NCBI GenBank assembly: GCA_016745035.1 | Contig: JADGDE010000002.1 | Coordinates: 327,876-391,875 of the forward strand | Direction: 5' to 3' | Origin: Thiotrichales bacterium | GTDB taxonomy: Bacteria; Pseudomonadota; Gammaproteobacteria; Beggiatoales; Beggiatoaceae | Length of the DNA stretch: 64,000 bases | Part shown: in pieces, positions 8,455 to 17,482 of the stretch | Layout: each line of letters begins with the position of its first letter | How positions within the stretch are numbered: the first letter of the stretch is position 1 | Position numbers and translations under genes: made by a program | Notes under the pieces: model-generated | Told to the model about the DNA's origin: nothing | The model's input: only the letters and a program-made list of their open reading frames with translations | Database searches by the model: none

Positions 8455-9837
8455 ATGAAAAAAATCATTGTATTAGGCGCAGGACAAGTCGGCTCCTCTG
8501 TTGCTGCTAACTTGTCGATAGAAAAAAACGACATCACCGTTATCGACGTTGATCGACGTTTGTTGCGCAATTTAGAAGAACATTATGATTTACGGGTTGT
8601 CCAAGGTCATGGCGCACACCCCAGCGTACTTAAAGAAGCCCAAGCTGAAGATGCTGATATTTTACTGGCGGTTACCAACAGCGACGAAACCAATATGATC
8701 GCCTGCCAAGTCGCCCACACCTTATTTAAAATTCCGACCAAAATTGCCCGGGTGCGCGAACAAGATTATCTCGATTACACCGAGCTATTTCAAAATGAAG
8801 CGATTGCGATTGAAACCACCATTAGTCCAGAAAATTTGGTTATGCACGCGATCAAGCGTTTGATCGATTACCCAGGGGCTTTGCAGGTTTTAGATTTTGC
8901 CGATGGACGGGTGCAATTGGTCGCGGTTAAGGCTTACCGGGGCGGATCTTTAGTTGGTCATGCCCTGAGGGACTTACACAAACATATTCCGGGTGTGGAA
9001 ACCTATGTAGTGGCGATTTATCGTGATGGCGAAGCCATTATTCCCGAAGGGCGTGAAATTATCGAACCCAATGACGAAGTATTTTTCCTTGCGTCTTCTG
9101 TCCATATTTTACGAGTGATTTCAGAATTACAACGCTTAGAACAACCAGTACACCGAATTATTTTAAGCGGCGGCGGCAACATCGGTAAACGCTTAGCCAA
9201 AAGCTTAGAAAATGATTATCGGGTCAAAGTCATCGAGCGCGATAATCTTCGCTGTCAGGAAATTTCTGCTGAATTAAAAAATTGTATCGTTTTGGAAGGC
9301 GATGCGGCTGACGCGGATTTATTGCACGAGGCACAAATCGAAAGCGCTGATGTTTATTGCGCGCTGACCAATGATGACCAGCTCAATATTCTCTCTGCCA
9401 TGCTCGCCAAGCGCATGGGCGCGCACAAAGTCATGGCACTGATTAACCGCCCGGCTTTTGTCGAACTACTCGAAAGCAGCAATATTGATATTGCCATTTC
9501 CCCCCAACAAGCCACCATCGGTACATTACTCGCGCGGGTGCGCCGTGGCGATGTCACTGTGGTGCATTCACTGCGCCGGGGCGCAGCAGAGGCGATGGAA
9601 GCCATTGCTCATGGTGATAAAAATACCTCGCGCTTAGTCGGTCGCCAAATCGAACAAGTGGATTTACCCAAAGGCGTGACCATTGGCGCGATTGTCCGCG
9701 GTGATAAAGTCATTATGCCGCATCACCATGATTTAATTGAAGACAACGACCATGTGATTTTGTTTTTAACCGACAAAAGCAAACGCACCATTGCCCGCGT
9801 CGAGGCCTTATTCCAAGTCGGTTTACAATTCTTCTAA
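8455..9837 (+). CDS. trkA: Trk potassium uptake system NAD-binding regulatory subunit TrkA
   Basis: Peripheral cytoplasmic subunit that binds NAD(H)/ATP and gates the TrkH/TrkG K+ channel. 460 residues, standard length, with two RCK-N/RCK-C repeats: the first Rossmann motif GAGQVG lies at residues 8-13 and the second GGGNIG near residue 240, each followed by its C-terminal lobe (the second ends with MPHHHDLIEDNDHVILF). It is followed after 14 bases by uvrC. No trkH lies in the window. In many gammaproteobacteria trkA follows rsmB-fmt; that context is missing here. Confidence 0.95.
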   Translation: MKKIIVLGAGQVGSSVAANLSIEKNDITVIDVDRRLLRNLEEHYDLRVVQGHGAHPSVLKEAQAEDADILLAVTNSDETNMIACQVAHTLFKIPTKIARVREQDYLDYTELFQNEAIAIETTISPENLVMHAIKRLIDYPGALQVLDFADGRVQLVAVKAYRGGSLVGHALRDLHKHIPGVETYVVAIYRDGEAIIPEGREIIEPNDEVFFLASSVHILRVISELQRLEQPVHRIILSGGGNIGKRLAKSLENDYRVKVIERDNLRCQEISAELKNCIVLEGDAADADLLHEAQIESADVYCALTNDDQLNILSAMLAKRMGAHKVMALINRPAFVELLESSNIDIAISPQQATIGTLLARVRRGDVTVVHSLRRGAAEAMEAIAHGDKNTSRLVGRQIEQVDLPKGVTIGAIVRGDKVIMPHHHDLIEDNDHVILFLTDKSKRTIARVEALFQVGLQFF

Positions 9838-9851
9838 ACGGCAAATTTCGT

Positions 9852-11660
9852 ATGTTCGAGCATAAAACATTTTTAACCACCGTGCCGCAAACGCCAGGGG
9901 TGTATCAAATGTTTGATGCCAAACAGCGGATTTTATACGTCGGCAAAGCCAAAAATCTACAAAAACGCCTGCAAAGCTATTTCCGTAATCCAACACAACT
10001 CGCGCCAAAAACGCGGGCTTTGGTGATGAAAATTGCCGATATTCAACTGCAACACACGCACACCGAAACCGAGGCATTGATTTTAGAAAACACTTTAATC
10101 AAACGCCTACAACCGCCTTACAATATCCTTCTGCGCGATGACAAAGCCTATCCCTATTTACATATTTCCGCCGATGAGTTTCCGCGTTTAAGTTTACATC
10201 GGGGCGCAAAAACCAAGGCAGGCGAATATTTTGGCCCTTATCCACACGGGCGCGCGGTCAAACACAGCCTGCGTTTATTGCAGCGCTTGTTTCCGATTCG
10301 CCAATGCGATAACACGACCTATAAAAATCGCAGCCGCCCGTGTTTACAATATCAAATCAAGCGTTGCTCCGCGCCTTGTGTCAATCTGGTAAGCACGGAA
10401 GACTACCAACGCGACCTTGAACATACCCGCCTATTTTTACAAGGCAAAAACCAAATAATTATTCAAACCTTGGTCGATAAAATGCAGCAAGCCGCCAGCG
10501 CTTTGGATTTTGAAAAAGCGAGTATTTATCGTGACCAAATTGCCGAACTCAAACGTCTGCAAGCGCAGCAAAACATGGAAACCGGCAAAGCCATCAATGT
10601 GGATGTGATTTGTTGCCGCACCGAAGCCAACAGTGCCTTGGTCTATGTGCTGAATGTCCGTGCGGGCAGACATTTGGGCGGGCGGGTTTATCACCCTAAA
10701 CAAGCGGGCTTGCACGACAGCCAAACCGTCTTAGCAGCGTTTTTGCCGCAATATTATTTAAACCCTGAGCGTGATTTACCTCAGCAATTGGTATTAGAAC
10801 CAACACTCACAGACTTAGAGAGTTTATTTGCCGCCCTGCGCGCTCAAGGCAAAACCCCGCCGCGTTTACGTCGGCAAATTTCCGGCGTGTATCAACAATG
10901 GCTGAGTTTAGCCCAAGAAAGCCTAGCACAGCAGCGCTTGCGTCAAGCGCCCAAGCGCTATCGTGATGGACTTGCAGCGTTGGCTCTTGCCTTACAATTG
11001 GAAAGTTTACCCGAACGTTTGGAATGTTTTGATATTAGCCACAGCCTTGGCGAAGCCACCGTCGGTTCTTGTGTGGTGTTTAATCAAGAAGGTGCGGATA
11101 AAAACGCCTATCGGCGTTTTAATATTAAAGATGTCACCGCAGGTGACGATTATGCGGCAATGGCGCAAGCCTTAACACGTCACTATCAAAAGCAATTACA
11201 AACCGCACAAACCCTGCCGGATATTTTGTTTATTGATGGCGGTAAAGGACAAGTAAAGCAGGCGGTGGAGGTATTGGCGACGCTGAATATTGATAGCATC
11301 ACTATCGTAGGCGTGGCAAAAGGCGCAGACAGACAAGTCGGCTTAGAGACCTTAATCCTTGCCCCTGCTTATAAGGCGGTGTCATTGGCAAAGACTGACC
11401 CAGCGCTATTAGTTATCCAACAAATTCGCGATGAGGCGCACCGCTTCGCCATCACCGGACACAGGCAGCAACGGCGCAAACACAAAGGGCGTAGCCAGTT
11501 ACAGCAAATCGAGGGCATTGGCGAAAAACGCCGCGCCCAATTACTGCAACACTTTGGCAGCTTTGCCGCAGTCCAAGCCGCTGGCATCGCTGATTTATGC
11601 CAAATACCGGGGATTGGTAAAGCTTTAGCAGAAAAAATTTACCAGCAATTGCGGGCTTAA
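9852..11660 (+). CDS. uvrC: Excinuclease ABC subunit C
   Basis: Nuclease subunit of nucleotide-excision repair that cuts both sides of a lesion marked by UvrAB. 602 residues. The GIY-YIG domain is at the N-terminus (GVYQMF, ILYVGKAKNLQKRL), a UVR/UvrB-binding helix pair at about 205-240 (ALDFEKASIYRDQI), the RNase-H-like endonuclease domain from about 375 (ECFDISHSLGEATVGS; FIDGGKGQ) and tandem helix-hairpin-helix motifs at the C-terminus (IEGIGEKRRAQLL; IPGIGKALAEKI). The start lies 14 bases after trkA. Its stop codon overlaps the stop of the decayed hsdR gene on the opposite strand by two bases. Confidence 0.96.
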   Translation: MFEHKTFLTTVPQTPGVYQMFDAKQRILYVGKAKNLQKRLQSYFRNPTQLAPKTRALVMKIADIQLQHTHTETEALILENTLIKRLQPPYNILLRDDKAYPYLHISADEFPRLSLHRGAKTKAGEYFGPYPHGRAVKHSLRLLQRLFPIRQCDNTTYKNRSRPCLQYQIKRCSAPCVNLVSTEDYQRDLEHTRLFLQGKNQIIIQTLVDKMQQAASALDFEKASIYRDQIAELKRLQAQQNMETGKAINVDVICCRTEANSALVYVLNVRAGRHLGGRVYHPKQAGLHDSQTVLAAFLPQYYLNPERDLPQQLVLEPTLTDLESLFAALRAQGKTPPRLRRQISGVYQQWLSLAQESLAQQRLRQAPKRYRDGLAALALALQLESLPERLECFDISHSLGEATVGSCVVFNQEGADKNAYRRFNIKDVTAGDDYAAMAQALTRHYQKQLQTAQTLPDILFIDGGKGQVKQAVEVLATLNIDSITIVGVAKGADRQVGLETLILAPAYKAVSLAKTDPALLVIQQIRDEAHRFAITGHRQQRRKHKGRSQLQQIEGIGEKRRAQLLQHFGSFAAVQAAGIADLCQIPGIGKALAEKIYQQLRA

Positions 11661-12933
11661 AACAAAGGCCCTCTATTTAAAAACTGCTGCAAATTATCCA
11701 ACACACTCGTCCTAAAATCCGAGTCAGTGGCAATCAGTTTATACAACTGCAAATCCTGATCACGGCGCTTGAGCATAATGTCATCAAAGATACTTTCAAA
11801 CGCCAATTTGCGGTTATGCACATCCGGGTTGTTTTTGTATTTTTCCTCAAAATCGAGGTGTGCTTGAATGCCATTAAACACGCTTAAAAACTTAACCCGT
11901 GCTTCTTCGGGCGTATCGCCCCAGCCATCTGCCCAACGCTGGTTAAAATGGCGGATAATCTCATCTAAGGGGTCTTGTTCTTCCTCGGCTAAGTGGCTGC
12001 TGCGTGGCTTAGGGTTTTGCGGTACTAATTCGCCTTCCTCTGCCTCCAGCTCAATGCGATGCCCGAGTTTAACCCGCTCCACCCCATAGGAAGACAAATC
12101 CACCACCGCTAAAATTTCATCAATGCTCTCTTGCTGCGGGTCTTTAAGCACCAATTTAGGCATCAGCAATTTTAAGAACCAGAACAACTGTTCCCAGACG
12201 ATGATTTCATGCGGCATAATGGCTGCCATTTGTGCATAGATTTTCACAAACTGTTTCGCCTGTACCTTAAAATCAATGTGGTTCATGTTGTCATGGGCGC
12301 TGCCGCTTTGCGAACTGTGTGCCTCATCAATAATTACCGCAAAGCGCTTATTGCTTAAATTGGCAACGCCATCAACGATAAAAGGGAATTTTTGAATAGT
12401 GGTGATAATGATTTTTTTGCCCTGCTCCAAAGCGGTTTTTAATTCTGCCGAGTTATGCGCTGGGGCAAGGATGTTTTTTACCTCGGAAAAGCTTTTAATA
12501 TTCTCGCGCAATTGCTTGTCTAATAAACGCCTATCGGTGACCACAATCACCGAATCAAACAAAGGCAAATCCAAGGCTTTTGCGCCTTTGACATCAATGT
12601 GGCGCGGATAAACATCAATCAATTGAAACGCCGCCCAAGTAATAGAATTGGATTTGCCAGAGCCTGCCGAGTGCTGGATGAGATAGCTACGCCCGACCCC
12701 ATGCTCGGCAACATCACCGCGCCACATCCAACTGATGATAACGGGGGAAATGCAAAGTGCGCTTTGCCAATGCCTGACTGGCTGTGCCATCCAAGCGCAC
12801 GAAATGCTCGATAATATTGGCAAGGCTGGCTTTGCTCAACACCCCACGCCAGAGATAGGCGGTTTTATGCCCATCTGGGTTGATAGGGTTGCCTGCACCG
12901 TGTTGCTTGCCGCGGTTAAACGGTAAAAAGCAA
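11657..12933 (-). pseudogene. Type I restriction enzyme R subunit (hsdR) remnant
   Basis: Remnant of the motor/nuclease subunit of a type I restriction-modification system. The 5' fragment (about 12714-12930) reads FLPFNRGKQHGAGNPINPDG... FPRYHQLD, typical of HsdR ahead of motif I. The frame then shifts near 12720 and continues as the helicase P-loop HSAGSGKSN, VVTDRR and DEAHSSQSG. Directly after the DEAH motif the sequence jumps to the C-terminal region (KQFVKIYAQMAAIMPHE...), so the second helicase lobe is deleted. The N-terminal nuclease domain is also missing, cut where a REP repeat begins at 12934. No hsdM or hsdS is present. With a truncation, a frameshift and an internal deletion it cannot be functional. 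Confidence 0.88.
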
Positions 12934-13073
12934 GTAGGGTGCGTTAGCAAAGCGTAACGCACCAATTGAACCCTCTAAACGAATTATTTCCACAATATTA
13001 ACCGAAACCAATAACAAATATTGTTCGTATTGATATAGAAAACGGTGTGTTACGCTTTGCTAACGCACCCTAC
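12934..13073. repeat. Inverted pair of 30-bp REP-like repeats
   Basis: GTAGGGTGCGTTAGCAAAGC begins a 30-base unit at 12934-12963, repeated in inverse orientation at 13044-13073 with one mismatch, separated by about 80 AT-rich bases. The arrangement is BIME-like. This GTAGGGTGCGTTAG motif is a recurrent repeat in several bacterial genomes (general knowledge). The left unit marks the point where the hsdR remnant ends. Confidence 0.75.
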
Positions 13074-13333
13074 ACAAAATAATCAATAACTGAGAGCCAA
13101 TAAGAGAGCATCATAAAAACTGGCTTGAAAAAATGGACAATGCGAATAAGTTAGCTTCATTTATATCAAAGCATGACCTACCACCTGATTTAAATAAAAG
13201 CTCATGAACAAGCCACTAACCCCATCGAACTGTTCAAAAGGGATGGCGAAGTAACAAATGTGCAATACAACTTGACATCAACTAGCGCTTTCCTCAAGCT
13301 TAACGCCAATTCCCATCTTATGTAAGGATTTTC
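13074..13333 (+). other. Gene-free stretch upstream of yehS, possible coding relic
   Basis: No intact gene. In the + strand around 13133-13205 a short frame starts MDNANKLASFISKHDL and stops; a neighbouring frame continues with NPIELFKRDGEVTNVQYN. This looks like a decayed gene broken by a frameshift, but no family is recognised. TTGACA at about 13270 may belong to the yehS promoter, without a convincing -10. Confidence 0.3.
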
Positions 13334-13798
13334 ATGACCAGCAACGATGTGCTACGCCGGATTCGCTATATTTTTGATTTTAACGATGCCAAAATGATCG
13401 CTATTTTTGCTAAAGCCGATCACACGGTTACTCGTAGTGAAGTTAGTAATTGGCTTAAGCAAGAAGACGCACCAAATTATCAAAAATGTAATGATCTCAC
13501 CTTAGCTCTGTTTCTAAACGGTTTGATTAATGATAAGCGCGGCAAGAAAGAGGGAGAAGCGCCTAAGGCTGAAAAACGCTTGAGCAATAATATGATTTTT
13601 ATGAAATTGAAAATTGCGCTGAATCTCAAAGCTGAAGATGTCTTAGCCATTATGGAATTATCAGAGCTTAAAATTAGTAAACATGAATTAAGTGCGTTTT
13701 TTCGCAAACGCGATCATAAACATTATCGCGAGTGTAAAGATCAAATTTTGCGTAATTTTTTGATGGGTTTGCAGTTAAAGTATCACGATGAATCCTAA
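13334..13798 (+). CDS. yehS: DUF1456 family protein (YehS-like)
   Basis: Conserved cytoplasmic protein of unknown biochemical function, 154 residues as in YehS of E. coli. It consists of two DUF1456 repeats: residues about 1-68 (NDVLRRIRYIFDFNDAKM... VSNWLK... FLNGLI) and about 82-150 (NMIFMKLKIALNLKAEDV... LSAFFRKRDHKHYRECKDQILRNFLMGL), joined by a Lys-rich linker. Both repeats contain the helix followed by a W/F-K/R acidic pattern typical of the family. AAGGA precedes the ATG at good spacing. Convergent with trpB and separated from it by a bidirectional stem-loop. Confidence 0.88.
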   Translation: MTSNDVLRRIRYIFDFNDAKMIAIFAKADHTVTRSEVSNWLKQEDAPNYQKCNDLTLALFLNGLINDKRGKKEGEAPKAEKRLSNNMIFMKLKIALNLKAEDVLAIMELSELKISKHELSAFFRKRDHKHYRECKDQILRNFLMGLQLKYHDES

Positions 13799-13870
13799 GA
13801 TTTAACGTAAACGATAATTTGCATGACAGTTAGGTTTAGTAATATCTGTGGCTTTATCTATAGCATAAAC

Positions 13871-13915
13871 GAAGCCTAAAAAATTAAGTTTTTCCCTTCT
13901 CAATTTTTTGGCTTC
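13871..13915. terminator. Bidirectional stem-loop between yehS and trpB
   Basis: GAAGCC-T-AAAAAATT at 13871-13885 pairs with AATTTTTTGGCTTC at 13902-13915 with a single bulged base and a pyrimidine-rich loop. The A/T runs inside the stem provide a U-tract in both directions, as expected for convergent genes. Confidence 0.65.
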
Positions 13916-13955
13916 GGTCGGCGCATGGCAGCAAAGCTTTTATGCGCCTTATGGG

Positions 13956-15173
13956 CTAAAATTTTGCGTTAGGCACAGGGTGATTATCAACGACAAAATC
14001 AATGTCTTTGTCACCACGACCACTGAGATTGACCAAAATGCTTTTACCCTCTCCCAAGGTTTTCGCCAGTTTCATGGCATAAGCTACCGCGTGAGCAGAC
14101 TCAAGTGCGGGAATAATGCCCTCTAATTGCGACAGTGTATAAAAAGCAGCAACCGCTTCTTCATCATCACACAAGCCGACTTGTGTGCGCCCGATTTCCT
14201 TAAGGTACGCATGTTCAGGGCCGACAGAAGGATAATCAATACCTGAACCAATCGAATAAACTGGGGCAGGTTCCCCTTTGTCATCTTTAAGCATAATTGA
14301 ATTAAATCCATGCATTATGCCTTCTTCACCATAGGTTAAAGTGGCTGCATGTTCGCCTAGGTTTTCGCCTCTACCTAAGGGTTCTACGCCGTGCAGTTCT
14401 ACATCCTCATCTTCAATAAACCCTGCAAACATACCCATCGCATTGGATCCACCGCCAACACAAGCAACCACAGCATCGGGCAAGCCTTTTTCGTGTTCGG
14501 CAAATTGTTCTTTAGATTCATATCCCAGCACAGCTTGAAAGTCTCGAACCATCATCGGAAAGGGGTGTGGACCTACGACTGAACCAATACAATAAATCGC
14601 CTCATCAGCTTGGGAGACGTAGCTTTCAAAGGCTGAGTCCACTGCTTCTTTTAAGGTTTTTAAGCCATGCGTTGCAGGTATAACCTTTGCGCCTAAGATT
14701 TTCATCCGCACCACATTGGGATGTTCTTTGGCAATATCGACTTCACCCATGTGAATTTCACATTCAAGACCAAAATAAGCCGCTGCAGTAGCCAGAGCAA
14801 CGCCATGTTGACCCGCACCTGTTTCGGCGATAACTTTTTTCTTACCCAAATGTTTGGCTAAAATAACCTCTCCCATGCAATGGTTGAGTTTGTGCGCCCC
14901 TGTGTGGTTTAAGTCTTCTCTTTTTAAGTAAATTTTTGCCCCACCACAATGCGCGGTTAAATTTTTGGCAAAGAAAACTGGGGTCGGTCGCCCTTGATAA
15001 TGCTTACGGACATATTTCAACTCATCTAAAAAAGCTTGAGAGTTTTTTATTTCTTTATAAGCTTTGGTGATTTCTGCAAAAGGGGCTTCTAAAACCGGGG
15101 GTACATATGCGCCACCAAATTTGCCAAAAAAACCATTTTCATCAGGCATGGTAGCTAAATAATTATCGTGCAT
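13956..15173 (-). CDS. trpB: Tryptophan synthase beta chain
   Basis: PLP enzyme that condenses indole with serine to give tryptophan. 405 residues. The PLP lysine motif HTGAHKLNH lies near residue 88, followed by [10 protein letters not shown], the phosphate-binding GGGSNAMG near 240, ESAHA near 362 and the C-terminal SGRGDKD. The start ATG at 15173 gives the normal N-terminus ([13 protein letters not shown]). It is solitary: trpA normally follows directly and trpF precedes, but neither is present. The stretch around [18 protein letters not shown] differs from the enteric TrpB consensus, so it may be a horizontally acquired or second copy. Confidence 0.93.
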   Translation of the reverse strand: MHDNYLATMPDENGFFGKFGGAYVPPVLEAPFAEITKAYKEIKNSQAFLDELKYVRKHYQGRPTPVFFAKNLTAHCGGAKIYLKREDLNHTGAHKLNHCMGEVILAKHLGKKKVIAETGAGQHGVALATAAAYFGLECEIHMGEVDIAKEHPNVVRMKILGAKVIPATHGLKTLKEAVDSAFESYVSQADEAIYCIGSVVGPHPFPMMVRDFQAVLGYESKEQFAEHEKGLPDAVVACVGGGSNAMGMFAGFIEDEDVELHGVEPLGRGENLGEHAATLTYGEEGIMHGFNSIMLKDDKGEPAPVYSIGSGIDYPSVGPEHAYLKEIGRTQVGLCDDEEAVAAFYTLSQLEGIIPALESAHAVAYAMKLAKTLGEGKSILVNLSGRGDKDIDFVVDNHPVPNAKF

Positions 15174-15251
15174 TTATGTCATCCTTCATATCCGAACACA
15201 GACTCGGCTATTATAACGGATGATATGCCACAGCGACTTTTTAAATGGTGC

Positions 15252-15452
15252 TTATTTGCCACCACTATAATGGCGAAAATCTCCGCCTGAGGAGCCATAG
15301 CTGCTGCCAACACTGCCACTGCGATTACTATAGCTGGATTGAATTTGGGTTAAGCCCTGAAAATTGGGCGCAGGTACTTTGCTATCGGCATAGGTAAAAT
15401 AGCCCATGCTACCAGCTAAACTTAATAAAACCCCATGCGCGAGCACTTTCAT
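15252..15452 (-). CDS. Small secreted Ser/Gly-rich peptide of unknown function
   Basis: Not recognised. 66 residues from ATG 15452, which overlaps the stop of the upstream gene as ATGA; a TTG at 15458 is a less likely start. A hydrophobic N-terminal segment (VLAHGVLLSLAGSMGYFTYA) looks like a signal peptide or anchor; the rest is low-complexity Ser/Gly/Tyr (SYSNRSGSVGSSYGSSGG). The overlap implies translational coupling to the glycine-zipper gene, so the product probably works with it at the envelope. Confidence 0.55.
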   Translation of the reverse strand: MKVLAHGVLLSLAGSMGYFTYADSKVPAPNFQGLTQIQSSYSNRSGSVGSSYGSSGGDFRHYSGGK

Positions 15453-15970
15453 CGGCAAACCTGACTATCTTCGGTTAATAAGCGCACATCGGCACTGGGG
15501 TCGATGTACTGAATGGCTTTGACTGTTTCAGCTATGCGATTGTTAGGAATATCTAGCATAAGTAAAATTTCCCCACGTTCAATACACAATCCCACGCCAT
15601 CAATTTCTTTTTTGGGAATACCAGAGGCAACCAAAGCGGAGACAGCTCCGCCAAAGCCTATCCCGGTGATGGTCGTGGTTAATAAGATCGCAGCACCGCC
15701 TAAGACTAAACCCGCAGGTGGAAAACTCACTACCAATAAACCTGAGAGTAATCCCGCTGTTCCACCGATACTTGCACCCAAACCTAAACCATATTTAATT
15801 TGGGTTTTATCACTTAGCTGTGCCGAGGGTAAGTCACTAATATCAATCCGCTCATGCGCCATAATATGAATGACTTTCTCACTTAAACCTGAAGATTTAA
15901 GTTCAAAAACAATCTCTCGACACAATTGGATATTGGGCAGAAGAAAGTAAAGGCGCTGTTGCTGGATCAT
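15449..15970 (-). CDS. Membrane protein with glycine-zipper segment (DUF1269-like)
   Basis: 173 residues. An N-terminal alpha/beta region (about 1-55, QRLYFLLPNIQLCREIVFEL) is followed by a Gly/Ala-rich hydrophobic pair of segments (about 62-115, GLGLGASIGGTAGLLSG... GIGFGGAVSALVASG) and a C-terminal alpha/beta region (LLMLDIP... VKAIQYIDPSADV). The layout matches the DUF1269 / general-stress-protein-17M-like families, which are membrane-associated stress proteins of unknown mechanism. It sits one base downstream of the DUF302 gene and overlaps the small Ser/Gly-rich gene, forming a three-gene operon. Function not assignable. Confidence 0.6.
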   Translation of the reverse strand: MIQQQRLYFLLPNIQLCREIVFELKSSGLSEKVIHIMAHERIDISDLPSAQLSDKTQIKYGLGLGASIGGTAGLLSGLLVVSFPPAGLVLGGAAILLTTTITGIGFGGAVSALVASGIPKKEIDGVGLCIERGEILLMLDIPNNRIAETVKAIQYIDPSADVRLLTEDSQVCR

Positions 15971-15971
15971 A

Positions 15972-16367
15972 TTATTGTGCTTGATCGATCATGTTTGTCA
16001 TGACAACTTCGACTTCGGAGGCTAAGGTCTGTAACTGAGCATCATCATTGACCAAGCCTAATAATGCTGTGGGTTTAACCATATTAATTTGGGTTTGTCC
16101 ATCAGGGTCTTGATAAACAGAAATTCGACAAGGTAAAGAGCTGCTGAGCGCCATATCCGTTTCTAACACTTGTTTGGCTTTCATGGGGTTGCAAATTTCT
16201 AAAACTTGGCAGGGGGCGCTAAAGTCCACCCCTTTGCTGGCAAAAATAGCGGTAAAATTATAAGTATGTAATACCCCAAATTTTTGCGCTTGAACCGCTG
16301 CTTGCAGATCAGTCACAGCTTGTTCAACGGTTTTTTTACTGCTCACTTGATAAATAGATGAAGACAT
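15972..16367 (-). CDS. DUF302 family protein
   Basis: 131-residue cytoplasmic protein of the DUF302 family (function unknown). Typical features are the N-terminal VEQAVTDLQAAVQAQKFGVLHTYNF segment, the FEICNP-like EICNPMKAKQVLE core and LPCRISVYQ. First gene of a tight three-gene operon with the glycine-zipper protein (one base apart) and the small Ser/Gly-rich peptide. DUF302 genes often lie near redox or sulfur-metabolism genes, but no such neighbour is present here. Confidence 0.82.
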   Translation of the reverse strand: MSSSIYQVSSKKTVEQAVTDLQAAVQAQKFGVLHTYNFTAIFASKGVDFSAPCQVLEICNPMKAKQVLETDMALSSSLPCRISVYQDPDGQTQINMVKPTALLGLVNDDAQLQTLASEVEVVMTNMIDQAQ

Positions 16368-16676
16368 ACACGCTTCCTTGCATCATGGTAATGGATAGAG
16401 ATAAAGCTAAGTCCAACGCCGCTTAATGAAGTGCGAAGACACTGATATCCATGTTATACATCAAATCCACTTGCGACAAGACAGTCGTTTTTCACCTGCC
16501 TTGTATTAGATGATATGAGTATAACATCCGCTATTAACAGTGCCGTATCAACTCCTTTTGTCAAAAAACTGCGTTGATAAGTGTTCTATTAATAACAGGT
16601 TAGCTTGCCAGATGCAAGGTAGAACCCGGCACGCGAAAAGATAATCGCGTCTGTTTTGTTGGGTTCTATTAAAGGT
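16368..16676. other. Gene-free stretch between DUF302 gene and suhB
   Basis: No open frame of interest. Around 16475-16505 the text TTTTCACCTGCCTTG resembles the middle of family A repeats, so a worn-out copy may lie here. The rest, including the promoter region of the DUF302 operon, shows nothing I can name. Confidence 0.3.
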
Positions 16677-17474
16677 TTATTTTGGAGGGGTTTCTAAGCA
16701 GTCGCTTATTTGTGCCAGCATTTGCTGATGAATGCGTGGATTAGCAGCTAGAATATGTCCAGATTCGAGGTAATTATTGCCCCCGGCTAAATCGGTCACA
16801 ATGCCACCAGCTTCTTGAACTAGCAATACACCTGCGGCAATATCCCAAGTGCTTAAGTCAAATTCCCAAAAACCATCAAAACGCCCAGAGGCAACATGGG
16901 CTAAATCCAGTGCCGCAGAGCCAGCACGGCGAATACCAACACACCGAGGAATAAAGTTTTTAAAGGTGGTGACATAATCATCTACCCAGCGGGCATTACG
17001 AAACGGAAAACCGGTGCCGAGCAAACTATTGCCTAAGCGGCGCTCTTGTGTGACTCGCATACGGCGATTATTGAGCTGCGCCCCTTCACCACGGCTGGCG
17101 GTGAATAATTCTTGACGCATGGGGTCATAAATTACTGCATGTTCGAGTTTACCGCGACACTGTAAGGCGATGGAGACCCCAAATTGCGGATAACCATGAA
17201 TAAAGTTAGTCGTGCCATCTAAAGGATCAATAATCCAACAGCAATCTTGTACCCCTTCTTGCATCCCAGTCTCTTCGGCCAAAATGCTGTAATCGGGATA
17301 CGACTGACGCAAGGTGTCAATAATGACTTTTTCCGCCTTTTTATCCACCTCGGTGACAAAATCGTTATAGCCTTTTTGCTGAACTTGAAAATGATCTTGT
17401 CTGTCCATCGCTTGCGTAATGACGCTGCCAGCACGACGTGCTGCCGTAATAGCGGTCTTGAGAATTGGCTGCAT
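16677..17474 (-). CDS. suhB: Inositol-1-monophosphatase family protein SuhB
   Basis: Mg2+/Li+-sensitive phosphatase; in enterobacteria SuhB also acts in rRNA transcription antitermination complexes. 265 residues. Metal-binding motifs: EE of LAEETGMQ near residue 66, DPLDGTTNF near 83-91 and WDIAAGVLLVQEAGG near 210. Eight bases separate it from the upstream ispA gene on the same strand, so they are co-transcribed. Length and motifs are ordinary. Confidence 0.93.
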   Translation of the reverse strand: MQPILKTAITAARRAGSVITQAMDRQDHFQVQQKGYNDFVTEVDKKAEKVIIDTLRQSYPDYSILAEETGMQEGVQDCCWIIDPLDGTTNFIHGYPQFGVSIALQCRGKLEHAVIYDPMRQELFTASRGEGAQLNNRRMRVTQERRLGNSLLGTGFPFRNARWVDDYVTTFKNFIPRCVGIRRAGSAALDLAHVASGRFDGFWEFDLSTWDIAAGVLLVQEAGGIVTDLAGGNNYLESGHILAANPRIHQQMLAQISDCLETPPK

Positions 17475-17482
17475 GAGGGTTC

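Noticed and set aside
9354..9605. Antisense open frames inside trkA, uvrC, clpB, glgP, queA and PKS
   Set aside because: They are mirror frames of strongly coding genes with well-supported homology on the other strand.
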